In this document: in pieces, positions 7,386-16,657 of the stretch
Position numbering within the stretch: position 1 is the stretch's first letter
Layout: each line of letters begins with the position of its first letter
Source of the DNA: Bacillota bacterium
Lineage (GTDB): Bacteria; Bacillota; Bacilli; Paenibacillales; UBA4045
Reading direction: 5' to 3'
Assembly: GCA_023441055.1 (NCBI GenBank)
Contig: JAEZQY010000048.1
Coordinates: 1-64,000 of the forward strand
DNA length: 64,000 nt
Translations under genes and position numbers: made by a program
Notes under the pieces: generated by a model
Database searches by the model: none
Seen by the model: only the letters and a program-made list of their open reading frames with translations
Told to the model about the DNA's origin: nothing

Positions 7386-8318
7386 ATGAGGAAGACGCTG
7401 ACAACGAGTATGAGATGGGCATTGATGATCCTTATCCTGGCTGTAGCAACCGCATGCGCCAACACGATAACTGATACGAATGTAGATGCCGATAACAGCA
7501 AAGCTGACGGTGGAGATGCCAGCAGTCCTGAGAGGAATGTATCTGGATCAGATGAGCTAGATGATCCAGATGAATCGGATGTATTGGCAGAGAAATTGAA
7601 CGAAGAATTGAACGAAGAAGCTGCGGATAGCAAGACAGAGGACGCAACATCGGATCAAGAAAGCCTTAGTACGGTGCCCATTGAGAAGATGTATTATATG
7701 AACAAGAATTACTTCATTAAACCAATCAACGAGCATGCGGATAAGAAGGTCGTCCTGCTCACATTCGATGACGGCCCCAAAGAGCGCGAGTTACTTACCA
7801 GCTTGCTCGACACGCTGGACAAGCATGATGCGAAAGCGATATTCTTCGTTAATGGATTCCGTGTACAACAGAACCCTGATCTGGTCGAGCTGATTTATGA
7901 TCGCGGTCAAATTCTAGGCAATCATTCTTGGGATCATATTGATTTGAAGAAGCAATCCGAAGACATGATCGATGATCAGATCATTCGCGTACAAACAGAG
8001 GTCGAAGCCATCATCGGATCCGCTCCCGTATTCTTCCGGCCCCCTCACGGATCCGGCAATTCCTATATACGCGACAAAGTTAAGGAGCTTGGCATGCTTT
8101 ACATGACCTGGTCCAACGGCTCGCTGGATTGGGCGGATAATAAGAACAACCCGGACGGCGTCATCAAATCCGTGATGGATCAATTGCTTCCTGGCAGTAA
8201 CATATTAATGCATGAACTATCTTGGACCGCTGAGGCGCTGGATAGCCTGCTGACGCAAATTACAGAGGCTGGGTACACCTTCGTCCATCCTGACGCCATT
8301 GAACTGGACATTCGATAA
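7386..8318 (+). CDS. Lipoprotein polysaccharide deacetylase
   Basis: A 310-residue NodB-fold (carbohydrate esterase 4) deacetylase, likely acting on peptidoglycan or another extracellular glycan. Residues 1-24 form a lipoprotein signal ending VATAC (Cys24). Residues 30-95 are an acidic Ser/Asp/Glu linker. The NodB motifs follow: TFDDGP (126-131), metal-binding His180 and His184 (HSWDH), RPPHG (218-222), a DW element (SLDWADN) and a C-terminal LMHE where LxH is expected. The frame opens earlier, but the ATG at 7386 gives a clean lipoprotein signal. Substrate is not determinable from sequence. Confidence 0.9.
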   Translation: MRKTLTTSMRWALMILILAVATACANTITDTNVDADNSKADGGDASSPERNVSGSDELDDPDESDVLAEKLNEELNEEAADSKTEDATSDQESLSTVPIEKMYYMNKNYFIKPINEHADKKVVLLTFDDGPKERELLTSLLDTLDKHDAKAIFFVNGFRVQQNPDLVELIYDRGQILGNHSWDHIDLKKQSEDMIDDQIIRVQTEVEAIIGSAPVFFRPPHGSGNSYIRDKVKELGMLYMTWSNGSLDWADNKNNPDGVIKSVMDQLLPGSNILMHELSWTAEALDSLLTQITEAGYTFVHPDAIELDIR

Positions 8319-8326
8319 GTTGTCGG

Positions 8327-8578
8327 CTATTCTCCCATGCGCACTCCCCAATAGATTAATCCAATCACGAGGATCACAAACAACAGGAATAACGCATTAT
8401 AGAAAATCTTCGTAATCCGCTTCTTATTAGATGGAAACAGCATGCTGCGCGGAGGGAGCAATCCTTCCGCTTCCGGTACTTCCGGCACAATCTCTGGCCG
8501 CTGTTCCCGTTCTCCATTTTTAGCCTTGAGCTCCAGATGTAATTCAATCATCTCCGCCAGCTTCTTATTGTCGCTCAT
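8327..8578 (-). CDS. Small C-terminally anchored membrane protein, unknown
   Basis: An 83-residue protein with a charged N-terminal 50 residues (KLAEMIELHLELKAKNGERE, then a Pro-rich segment) and a single C-terminal transmembrane helix (about 59-79, NALFLLFVILVIGLIYWGV). I do not recognise a family. It converges on the deacetylase gene with an 8-bp gap and is divergent from the 306-residue membrane protein gene. The ribosome binding site (GGGAG) is 12 nt from the ATG, so the start is only moderately supported. Confidence 0.65.
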   Translation of the reverse strand: MSDNKKLAEMIELHLELKAKNGEREQRPEIVPEVPEAEGLLPPRSMLFPSNKKRITKIFYNALFLLFVILVIGLIYWGVRMGE

Positions 8579-8648
8579 TTTATTCGAATACTCCCTTCGA
8601 CATATTCCCTTTTATTACGACTTCGCCTATACTAAAATTTAGGTACTT

Positions 8649-8691
8649 AATCAATTTCATAATAGGATTACGCAGCATGATGAAATTGATT
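8649..8691. repeat. Inverted-repeat element, short form
   Basis: Two perfect 12-bp arms, AATCAATTTCAT (8649-8660) and ATGAAATTGATT (8680-8691), flank a 19-nt spacer in a divergent intergenic region. The arms share the core of the dispersed motif at 5461, 38979 and 39122. It could be a bivalent protein-binding site or a very short palindromic repeat element. Confidence 0.7.
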
Positions 8692-8724
8692 TAGTTTACG
8701 ATTGATAAGGAGTTTTGCTAAATT

Positions 8725-9645
8725 ATGAACAAACGATTATCCAAATCTGATTATCTGCTCACCTTCCTCATTCTCTTCCTCATAATTGCGGCGCTAAGCT
8801 CTTTCTTCTACGGTGTCAAGATCGGCAAGGATAAGACATCAGCACATTATGAGTTGTTGATAGCGGAGAAGCAAGAGATTTCAACTGAGCTTATCGCCTA
8901 CCATCAGCAATATTTAGTATCATTCTACCATACTATTTATTTACCATACCGTGATTTCCAGAAAAAGTGGTTTGATCGCATGGACGCTGTCGAGCTGCAA
9001 GGCAATTCCATTGATGTGGAAGATGTCATGAAGGAACTCAGCAAGCTGGCAGACGAGAAGTTCCGTGCTATCGAAGACATGAGCATGCCGGTCACCTCCC
9101 CCATGCTGCAACAGGCGCACAGCAATTATCTGAAGAGTCTGAAGCTGTTCGCTGAGGCGACAACGCGATTCCGTCCACAAGTCGGTTCCAAGTCCAGCCA
9201 AGCGATATTGGAAGCCATCCGCAAGGATGCCTACTTTATCGAGGCTCAGCGCTTCGGTCTGGTCGCGCAATCAGAATTCTACTCCTCCATTACACGCTGG
9301 AACGAGACACTTGCGCCCAATTTGTACGGTATTGAGCTTGCAGTCAAGTCTGATCTGACATTCAATGAATGGAGCGAGATGAATCTTAACCTCAAGAACG
9401 AATTCGTCTCCCGTATCCTGATGGAAGACTCCTTCTACGAATCATTCTACCCGCAGGATTTGACCATTCGACTCGATGAGATGATAGTGGATGGATTCGC
9501 GTCACGCAATTCCATTAGTACGCTGCGACCATTAATTAATATGATTGTGGATACGAATGCCGTGCGCGATGGCGATTTCCTGAGGCGTAAGGAGAAATTC
9601 TATAAGAGCGAGCCGTTACCGCAGCTCCCCTTCTTCAACGAGTAA
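8725..9645 (+). CDS. Membrane-anchored extracytoplasmic protein, unknown
   Basis: A 306-residue protein with one N-terminal transmembrane helix (about 10-31, YLLTFLILFLIIAALSSFFYGV). The remainder is all polar and mostly predicted helical, facing the outside. No catalytic motif or named domain is apparent. The N-terminal 40-130 region has the heptad-like look of helical sensor or scaffold proteins. AAGGAG is 12 nt before the ATG. It is transcribed towards serA with about 120 bp between, and an inverted repeat lies 35 bp upstream. Probably a lineage-specific Paenibacillaceae protein, but that is inference. Confidence 0.75.
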   Translation: MNKRLSKSDYLLTFLILFLIIAALSSFFYGVKIGKDKTSAHYELLIAEKQEISTELIAYHQQYLVSFYHTIYLPYRDFQKKWFDRMDAVELQGNSIDVEDVMKELSKLADEKFRAIEDMSMPVTSPMLQQAHSNYLKSLKLFAEATTRFRPQVGSKSSQAILEAIRKDAYFIEAQRFGLVAQSEFYSSITRWNETLAPNLYGIELAVKSDLTFNEWSEMNLNLKNEFVSRILMEDSFYESFYPQDLTIRLDEMIVDGFASRNSISTLRPLINMIVDTNAVRDGDFLRRKEKFYKSEPLPQLPFFNE

Positions 9646-9689
9646 CCGGTTACGTCATCACTGAGGCCATCATCATATGATCTTCGTTA

Positions 9690-9721
9690 TTGCGAAGTAG
9701 TGCCCATTGCGATAATATAAT
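9690..9721 (+). promoter_or_regulatory. Candidate promoter of serA
   Basis: TATAAT at 9716-9721 has no well-spaced -35. TTGCGA at 9690-9695 pairs at 17 bp with a weaker TAATAT (9713-9718). A small hairpin (CTTCG/CGAAG, 9682-9697) overlaps. The exact hexamers are ambiguous. Confidence 0.4.
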
Positions 9722-9768
9722 TAGTCATAGAGAGACAGAAAATTCTAAATGCTATGGAGGGTAAACCA

Positions 9769-11361
9769 ATGTATAAAGTTTTGGTATCAGATCCCATCAG
9801 TGATATGGGCATACAGCTGCTCTTCGATGCTGAAGACGTCACGGTGGACAAGAAAACCGGATTGAGTGAGGACGAACTGGTCGCGCTTATTCCTGAATAT
9901 GACGCACTGCTCGTACGCAGCCAGACCAAGGTTACCAGCAGAATTATGGAAGCCGGGCACAAGCTCAAGGCAATTGGACGAGCCGGAGTCGGTGTCGACA
10001 ATATCGATCTGGACGCAGCCACACAGCATGGGATCGTAGTCATTAACGCGCCAGACGGCAATACAATTACAACCTGTGAGCATGCCTTCGCTATGATGAT
10101 GGCACTGGCTAGACATATACCACAAGCGCATAAGAAAACCGTTAGCGGTGAGTGGGACCGCAAGACATTCCTCGGTGTTGAGCTTCGCAACAAGGTGCTC
10201 GGCGTAATCGGAATGGGACGCATCGGCAGTGAAGTCGCGAAGCGCGCCAAAGCGTTCGGGATGGACATCATCGGCTATGACCCGTTCTTGACGGAGGATC
10301 GCGCGGAGAAGCTTGGTGTCAAGCTCGGTTCCGTCAATGAGATCTGCGCCAAAGCAGACTTCATGACCCTCCACACCCCGCTTACCAATGAGACGCGCCA
10401 TATGATCGGCAAGGACCAATTCGAAATTATGAAGCGCGGCATGCGTATCATAAACTGTGCGCGCGGCGGATTAGTAGATGAACTGGCACTGGTAGAGGCT
10501 GTTGAGGAAGGCATTGTAGCCGGTGCTGCATTCGATGTATTCGAGGTGGAGCCTCCCGCTGCGGATCATCCATTCCTGCATCATCCACGAATCATTGTAA
10601 CGCCTCACTTAGGCGCGTCTACAATTGAAGCGCAGGAGAATGTCGCAATTGACGTATCGGAGGAAATTCTACACGTTCTGCGTAGCGAACCGTTCAAGAA
10701 CGCTGTCAATATGCCACCTGTTCCAGCAGCCACCTTGAGCAAGCTTCAGCCTTACTTCGTACTCGGCGACAGTATGGGCCGGTTCCTCGCCCAGTTCGCT
10801 GAAGGCCCCGTTCAAGAAATCAACATCAGCTACTCTGGGGAGCTCGCGGAAATCGATACCATGGTGCTGACTCGATACATTGTCAAGGGCGTTCTAAGCC
10901 ACCACTTGGGCACCGAGCAGGTCAATATGATTAACTCCCTGCATCTAGCCAAGCAGCGTGATGTGAATGTCGTAATGAATAAATCAGTATCAACTGGCAA
11001 GGGCTTCACGAACCTAGTTACCTTGAAGCTCAAGACGAAGTCTGAGGAACGCTCTATCTCTGGAACATTGCTTAATGGCTACGGCCCTCGCATTGTGCAG
11101 ATTGATCAATTCTCAGTAGATGTAGCTCCTGAAGGCAATTTCATCCTGGTCGCACACAATGACCGACCTGGTATTGTCGGCCGCCTGGGCACTGTGCTGG
11201 GGAATAATGATGTTAACATCGCCACCATGCAAGTTGGACGTAAGGTTATCGGCGGGTCAGCTATCATGATTTTATCGATTGATAAATTCGCATCCGACAC
11301 GGTCATCGACGAGCTGGAGAAGCTGCCTGAAATCATTAAGATCAAGGAAGTCGTTCTGTAA
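9769..11361 (+). CDS. serA: D-3-phosphoglycerate dehydrogenase
   Basis: A 530-residue SerA that oxidises 3-phosphoglycerate to 3-phosphohydroxypyruvate with NAD, the first step of serine synthesis. It has the substrate-binding N-terminus (LLVRSQTKVT), the NAD-binding GVIGMGRIGSEVA (about 145-157), the catalytic-Arg block CARGGLVDE, the catalytic His in VTPHLGAST, an intervening domain (about 330-450) and a C-terminal ACT domain (HNDRPGIVGRLG) that in related enzymes mediates serine feedback. Length equals the long Bacillus type. GGAGG is 8 nt before the ATG at 9769; five codons upstream are open. A strong terminator follows. Confidence 0.97.
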   Translation: MYKVLVSDPISDMGIQLLFDAEDVTVDKKTGLSEDELVALIPEYDALLVRSQTKVTSRIMEAGHKLKAIGRAGVGVDNIDLDAATQHGIVVINAPDGNTITTCEHAFAMMMALARHIPQAHKKTVSGEWDRKTFLGVELRNKVLGVIGMGRIGSEVAKRAKAFGMDIIGYDPFLTEDRAEKLGVKLGSVNEICAKADFMTLHTPLTNETRHMIGKDQFEIMKRGMRIINCARGGLVDELALVEAVEEGIVAGAAFDVFEVEPPAADHPFLHHPRIIVTPHLGASTIEAQENVAIDVSEEILHVLRSEPFKNAVNMPPVPAATLSKLQPYFVLGDSMGRFLAQFAEGPVQEINISYSGELAEIDTMVLTRYIVKGVLSHHLGTEQVNMINSLHLAKQRDVNVVMNKSVSTGKGFTNLVTLKLKTKSEERSISGTLLNGYGPRIVQIDQFSVDVAPEGNFILVAHNDRPGIVGRLGTVLGNNDVNIATMQVGRKVIGGSAIMILSIDKFASDTVIDELEKLPEIIKIKEVVL

Positions 11362-11386
11362 ATTCACCTATTGGGATTCCATATAG

Positions 11387-11434
11387 AAGACCGCTTGGTT
11401 ACTGGTAATAAACAGTAACCAAGCGGTCTTCTTT
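11387..11434 (+). terminator. Terminator of serA
   Basis: An 18-bp perfect stem (11387-11404 with 11413-11430) with an 8-nt loop is followed by CTTTG. The T-run is short but the stem is very strong. The remaining bases to 11527 show nothing further. Confidence 0.88.
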
Positions 11435-11527
11435 GCAGCAACATTTATGTTTCACGAACAACAAGATTAATAGTGGGATTTGGACAGCTTTCGCCATACC
11501 ATGTCATTTGCTAACAGCGCTACACCA

Positions 11528-12961
11528 CTAGGTGAAAGTGCCTGTGGGTAGTTTAATCGTGAAGGTCGTTCCTATGCCGACTGTGCTGCGCGCTTCAATG
11601 ATACCGCGATGGGCCTCAATAATATTCTTCACGATCGACAGGCCCAGTCCCGTGCCGCTGTTCTTGCCTCTTGTCCTCGCCTTGTCTCCTTTGTAGAAGC
11701 GTTCGAAGATATAGGGCAGATCCTCTTCAGAGATACCGTGACCTTGATCAGCCACCACAAGCTCGATAGCCGGATATTCATTCATTGTTGATACTGCAGC
11801 TGTTAAAGTAATCGTCGTATGAGAAGATGAATGACGGATGGCATTATCAAGTAGATTAGTCAACACTTGCTCGAGCCGGTCCTCATCTCCAAGTGCCAGC
11901 TTCAAACTCTGCTCATCTTGTATAAAGACAAGTTCGATATGCCTCTCCTTCGCCATTACCGAGAACTTGCGAATCATGCGGCCTAGCAGCGCGGACACAT
12001 CAACCTCGCCAAGCACGAGCTCTAAACGTCCGGCTTGCATACGAGCCAGGTCCAGCAAGTCCTTAACGAGACGGCTCATCCGCATGGATTCATCATTAAT
12101 AATTTGCGCGAGCTCTCTTCGCTCTTCGGCCGAGTCCGCGATATCGTCGAGCAGCGCTTCACTATAGCCCTGCATCATGGCCAGCGGAGTACGCAGCTCA
12201 TGTGACACATTCGCCACGAAGTCCGTCCGCAGCTTCTCTAGACGAAATTCCTCCGTAACATCACGCAGTACTGCGACTGCGCCTTGCAGCGCTTGGCTCG
12301 CGTATAGCGGCGCCATGACAACAGACCAGACGCCATTACCCACATTCAGCCTGGTGGCGACCTGCATCTGACCTTCTAACACCTGATGATAGACAGACAT
12401 TAAGGGGTCAGGAAGACGCCCATTCAATACGCGTCCTTCTTCCTCATCATCTTGGCTCCAGCGAATTTGCCCCCATTCATCGAGTAAGGATTTCCCTTGC
12501 GGATTGGATAGGATCACGGTCCCTTCGGCATCGAACGTAATGACTGCATCAGTCATACTTTTGAGTACACTGGATAATCGATCACGCTCTAGGCTCAAAT
12601 CGACGATTGTGCGTTCCAGCTCTTCCGCCATGTGATTCATAGCCTTAGCTAATTGGCCAATCTCATCATTAGAGATGACGGGAACCCGTGTGGAATAGTC
12701 GCCCTGAGTCATAAGATCAGCCGCCTTCTTCATGTGACCTAACGGACTAGTGATCCGTGAGGACAGGAAGAAAGCGAAAATTGTAGTAAGGGTGAATCCA
12801 GCTATACCGACGTATATGAACAATCTCTTCACGTCGCTGGCATTCGTGAACGTATGATCGACATACTGCATCAGGAACAGTCCGATCGATAACAGAACGA
12901 TCGCGACCAGAATGATAATTGTTCCCCACAGCTTGACTACAACATTCCTGAATAAACCCAC
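11528..12961 (-). CDS. resE: Sensor histidine kinase ResE (short form)
   Basis: A 477-residue kinase of the ResDE redox/oxygen-limitation system. Domains: two transmembrane helices (about 12-33 and 46-68), HAMP (about 69-122), PAS-like domain (about 128-235), HisKA with phosphorylated His254 in VSHELRTPL, and an HATPase with N box (NLLDNAIRHS) and G boxes (DQGHGI, GTGLGLSI). The two helices are separated by only about 12 residues, so the large extracytoplasmic domain of B. subtilis ResE (589 residues) is absent. The start is GTG directly abutting the resD stop. It is the last gene of the res operon; sigX does not follow. Confidence 0.93.
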   Translation of the reverse strand: MGLFRNVVVKLWGTIIILVAIVLLSIGLFLMQYVDHTFTNASDVKRLFIYVGIAGFTLTTIFAFFLSSRITSPLGHMKKAADLMTQGDYSTRVPVISNDEIGQLAKAMNHMAEELERTIVDLSLERDRLSSVLKSMTDAVITFDAEGTVILSNPQGKSLLDEWGQIRWSQDDEEEGRVLNGRLPDPLMSVYHQVLEGQMQVATRLNVGNGVWSVVMAPLYASQALQGAVAVLRDVTEEFRLEKLRTDFVANVSHELRTPLAMMQGYSEALLDDIADSAEERRELAQIINDESMRMSRLVKDLLDLARMQAGRLELVLGEVDVSALLGRMIRKFSVMAKERHIELVFIQDEQSLKLALGDEDRLEQVLTNLLDNAIRHSSSHTTITLTAAVSTMNEYPAIELVVADQGHGISEEDLPYIFERFYKGDKARTRGKNSGTGLGLSIVKNIIEAHRGIIEARSTVGIGTTFTIKLPTGTFT

Positions 12962-13678
12962 TTACTTGGGTACCTCAAGCTTGTATCCGACACCCCATAC
13001 GGTCGTAATCATCGCGGCAGAATCCGGGGACACCTTGTTCAGCTTCTCGCGAAGCCGCTTCACATGCGTATCGACCGTACGGAGATCGCCGAAGAATTCG
13101 TAATTCCATACATCCTTCAGCAGCTGCTCACGCGAGAATACCTTATCCGGCGATGACGCCAAATAATGCAGCAGCTCATATTCCTTGGGTGTAAGACTGA
13201 TTTCCTCACCACCGGCCGTTACCCGATGAGCATCATGCTCAATGATCAGATGTGGGAAGACAATGTCATTGCTGCCTGCATACGACTTCGACAAATATGC
13301 GGTAGCTGAGGATCTGCGTATAATCGCCTTGACCCGATAGATGACCTCACGGGGACTGAACGGCTTCACTACGTAATCGTCGGCGCCGGATTCGAACCCT
13401 TGTACGCGATTCGCTTCCTCACCTCTTGCTGTTAGCATGATGACAGGCGTAGACTTATGCTCTCGCAGCTTCAGGCAAACCTCATTGCCATCCATGCCGG
13501 GCATCATAAGATCTAAGACGATTAGCGCATATTCATGCTCCATCGCCAGCTTAAAGGCGGTCTCTCCATCCTCCGCTTCGTCAATCTCATAGCCTTCCTT
13601 CTCCAGATACATCCGCAGCAGTCTGCGAATACGTTCTTCGTCATCGACAACAAGTATGCGGTTGGAATAATCACTCAT
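12962..13678 (-). CDS. resD: Response regulator ResD
   Basis: A 238-residue OmpR-family regulator that in B. subtilis activates anaerobic respiration, cytochrome and res genes. The receiver domain has acidic residues in VVDDE, the phosphorylated Asp56 (LIVLDLMMPG) and the conserved Lys in DYVVKPF. The C-terminal winged helix (about 140-235) ends RTVDTHVKRLREKL and VWGVGYKLE. The start ATG has GAGGTG 7 nt upstream. It lies between resC (12 bp) and resE (0 bp). Confidence 0.96.
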   Translation of the reverse strand: MSDYSNRILVVDDEERIRRLLRMYLEKEGYEIDEAEDGETAFKLAMEHEYALIVLDLMMPGMDGNEVCLKLREHKSTPVIMLTARGEEANRVQGFESGADDYVVKPFSPREVIYRVKAIIRRSSATAYLSKSYAGSNDIVFPHLIIEHDAHRVTAGGEEISLTPKEYELLHYLASSPDKVFSREQLLKDVWNYEFFGDLRTVDTHVKRLREKLNKVSPDSAAMITTVWGVGYKLEVPK

Positions 13679-13690
13679 ATCGATTCACCT

Positions 13691-14950
13691 CTATACGCCA
13701 GCATAGGAATGCAAGCCGGCGATGATCAGATTAACACCAACTAGCGTAAACATAACGACCAAGAAACCAATCACGGCAAGCCAAGAGGACTTGAGGCCAT
13801 GCCAACCGCGCGATAGACGAAGATGCAGATAGACGGTATAGAATAGGAAGGTAATTAATGCCCACGTCTCCTTCGGATCCCAGCCCCAGAATCTTCCCCA
13901 TGCCTCATGCGCCCAGATCATCGCGAACAATAGTGCGCCAAGCGCGAATATCGGGTATCCGATCGCAATCGCGCGATAGCTGATTTCATCGAGATCATCC
14001 GGTTCAATATTTCCCATCCATCGTTGCATGACAACACCGATCGGTCTGCGAAGCACTAGACGAAGCAGACCATAGACCACGAGTCCTGACAAGGCTGACC
14101 AGACGATTGTATTCAGCTTGCGAGCGGAATTAAGTCCCTTCATCCAGGATGGCGCTTCTATACCACTGGCTTGTAAGCCCAGAAATTCATCCGCGTTAAT
14201 GACAGTCGCTTGATCAGGTATAATCAGCGGCGGAAGTTCATATTTTACAGATTTCGTGACGGTCACCCAATTACCCAACTCATCCTTCTCATCGAATGGA
14301 TAATCGTAGCTGGCGGTATAACCGATGGCAGTGAAGATATTCGTAATTAGAATAAACCCGATTACGGATGAGATGACATAGAAGGTAAATTCAATTCCCC
14401 TCTTACTACGCTTGGTAGACTTATCCTTCTTGCTGTAATCGATTGTTCGCAGCAGGTACATGAATCCGGCTGCGAAACCGACCGCGAAGAAAGCTTCTCC
14501 CAACGCTGCGGTAGTAACGTGGATGTAGAGCCACTTACTCTGCAGCGCAGGAATCAGGGGCTGAATTTCCCTCGGGAATACAGCCGCATAGGCGAGCAAG
14601 ATAATGGTGATCGGCAGTGCGAACAAGCCGAGCAGCGGTGTCTTATATATCATGTAAAGGACGATGATAGCCGCTACGACCAGCATGGCCAGCATCGTCA
14701 GAAACTCGAACATATTCGCGGTTGGAATATGACCGGAGCTAATCCATCTAGTAACAAAATAAATCAAATGCAGGATAAATCCGATGAACAACAGTGCGAC
14801 AGCGCCTCGCCCCCAGCGCGCTTGATGCCGCTGCGGGTCCCGTCCACTCCAGCCTTTGCCGAACAGGCCAATCGCGAAAAGCAAGAAAGCGACAATATAC
14901 AGAATAAAAGCAATAAGCAGCGCATTACTGCTAAGTTCAGCTAGCGTCAC
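13691..14950 (-). CDS. resC: Cytochrome c biogenesis protein ResC (CcsA/CcsB type)
   Basis: A 419-residue polytopic membrane protein of the system II heme-export and ligation complex, which works with ResB to attach heme to apocytochrome c outside the membrane. The tryptophan-rich heme-handling motif is seen as WAHEAWGRFWGWDPKETWA (about 345-365), with nearby His residues. About eight transmembrane helices are apparent, with a periplasmic-type loop around 200-260. The start is GTG, overlapping the resB stop (GTGA). Confidence 0.95.
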   Translation of the reverse strand: MTLAELSSNALLIAFILYIVAFLLFAIGLFGKGWSGRDPQRHQARWGRGAVALLFIGFILHLIYFVTRWISSGHIPTANMFEFLTMLAMLVVAAIIVLYMIYKTPLLGLFALPITIILLAYAAVFPREIQPLIPALQSKWLYIHVTTAALGEAFFAVGFAAGFMYLLRTIDYSKKDKSTKRSKRGIEFTFYVISSVIGFILITNIFTAIGYTASYDYPFDEKDELGNWVTVTKSVKYELPPLIIPDQATVINADEFLGLQASGIEAPSWMKGLNSARKLNTIVWSALSGLVVYGLLRLVLRRPIGVVMQRWMGNIEPDDLDEISYRAIAIGYPIFALGALLFAMIWAHEAWGRFWGWDPKETWALITFLFYTVYLHLRLSRGWHGLKSSWLAVIGFLVVMFTLVGVNLIIAGLHSYAGV

Positions 14951-16635
14951 GTTGAGATCCCCCCATTATTCAGTTGCTTCTGGTCGACTTCAATACCGGC
15001 CTTGGTTAGAATTTCAGCTAGCTCGCTCCGAATTCCGAACCAATTCTTATTCGTATGCGCGCCAATTGTAATGGCGTTCCCGTCGTCAATTCTAATCCAA
15101 ATCCGTCGATGCTGCCAGTAGATGCCCATCGCGACACCGATAATGAAAATGACGCCGCCTACCAAGACATATGGCAATGCGCGATCAATTCTTATATTCA
15201 GATATGACGTATACTGCGAGATGCTAACATCCTCCATCGATTGCGCACCAAGATCAAGTCGGGCGGCCAGTTCACCATTAAGCTTGTCCTGACTGAAGCG
15301 CTCCTTGTCGATCTCTCTCGGGAAGTAGATGAAGATCTCTCCTTCTTCCGGCAGATCGGGTCCCTCCACCAAGAAGATGTAGGCGGGAGACAGAGGCGAT
15401 CGAGATATCGTAACCGGCGAGCCCTGCTCATTCAGTCCAAATTCCGGATAATAATCACGAAGTGTTAATCGATATGGCCCTGCTTCATAGGTTTCCTCTG
15501 GATTTAGCGTACTCAGCGCCAATGGTCCATATACCTCGTTGGTCTTAAGGTCCGTTAAGTATGCGTTAATCGCCGTGATTTGAGGGGTGTTACGATAATC
15601 GAATTGATAGGCAAGCAGTCCCTTGTAATTAAACGGTTTATTCACCTGTATATCCTGTCGTTGCAGCTCATGCAAGACCGGCTCACCGCTGCCTGCATCG
15701 CAATTCGCCGTACACTCGTACAGCACCGCCTTCGTCTCGAACAGCTTCGGTACGACCCGCCCTTGGCCGCGGAATTCAGAAGGCAGATCATCTTCCGTGT
15801 AGAATTCCACGGTGAATTGCTCATTCAACAAATAATAGGGTGTGTCGGGAATCGGTGTAGGCTCACCTTCTAGGAATCCGAGATACTGATCCATATACCA
15901 CCCCGGGTAACTGCGCAGCAGCAGCGCCAACAAGAGGATAATCAGTCCGATGTGATTGATATAAGGGCCCCACCGGCTAAATCGATGCTTCTCTGCAAGC
16001 AGCGCGCTGCCTTCGGCATGGACCCGGTATCTCTTCTTCTTAAGCAAGGGCGCAATCTCATTCAGGAATTGCCCCGCTGCATTTCCCGAAGATGCGTTGT
16101 AGCGCGCTTCGGGAAGAACGCCTTGATAGACGACCTTCTGACGGGTTAGGAAGCTCATATGCTTCTTGATTTGCTGCTTGCTAAGTGCTCGATACAGAGG
16201 AAGCACACGGTCAAGACTGCAGATGACTAGCGAAGCGCCAATCATCAAGAGCAGCACCTTGAACCACCAGGTGTTGAATGTATCTGAGAAACCCAAGAGA
16301 TAATACCACATTCCGAGCGTTCCATAATTGCCTTCATAATACTCAGCTGGATCAATGCCAAGGAAGGTGTTCTCTTGCGGATAAATGGTGCCTAATGCTG
16401 ATAATGCTGTTGTAATGAAAATAATAATGACGGCATTGCGAACGGAGGAGAAGAAACGCCAAACACGGTCCACCACAGATGGATGCTCCTTCTGGGATCT
16501 CCGCGCAACCCCATCATAACGCATTTCTAGAAGGCCGGAGCCGACTTCATCTTCTAGCGGCTTTCCGCAATATTCGCACAGCAGTGTGCCGACCGGGTTT
16601 TGGTGGCCGCATTCACACTTGGTATTCTGCAACAA
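14947..16635 (-). CDS. resB: Cytochrome c biogenesis protein ResB
   Basis: A 562-residue partner of ResC in system II cytochrome c maturation. It opens with a zinc-ribbon-like CxCx10-12CxxC segment (CECGHQNPVGTLLCEYCG), then membrane helices around 70-90, 125-150 and 225-245, a large extracytoplasmic domain (about 250-500) and a last helix near 510-530. The frame begins with GTG at 16644, but that codon overlaps the GGAGG. The TTG at 16635 has 8-nt spacing and is my choice. It lies 22 bp after resA and overlaps resC. Confidence 0.93.
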   Translation of the reverse strand: MLQNTKCECGHQNPVGTLLCEYCGKPLEDEVGSGLLEMRYDGVARRSQKEHPSVVDRVWRFFSSVRNAVIIIFITTALSALGTIYPQENTFLGIDPAEYYEGNYGTLGMWYYLLGFSDTFNTWWFKVLLLMIGASLVICSLDRVLPLYRALSKQQIKKHMSFLTRQKVVYQGVLPEARYNASSGNAAGQFLNEIAPLLKKKRYRVHAEGSALLAEKHRFSRWGPYINHIGLIILLLALLLRSYPGWYMDQYLGFLEGEPTPIPDTPYYLLNEQFTVEFYTEDDLPSEFRGQGRVVPKLFETKAVLYECTANCDAGSGEPVLHELQRQDIQVNKPFNYKGLLAYQFDYRNTPQITAINAYLTDLKTNEVYGPLALSTLNPEETYEAGPYRLTLRDYYPEFGLNEQGSPVTISRSPLSPAYIFLVEGPDLPEEGEIFIYFPREIDKERFSQDKLNGELAARLDLGAQSMEDVSISQYTSYLNIRIDRALPYVLVGGVIFIIGVAMGIYWQHRRIWIRIDDGNAITIGAHTNKNWFGIRSELAEILTKAGIEVDQKQLNNGGIST

Positions 16636-16657
16636 GGATACCACCTCCGATCCTGCT

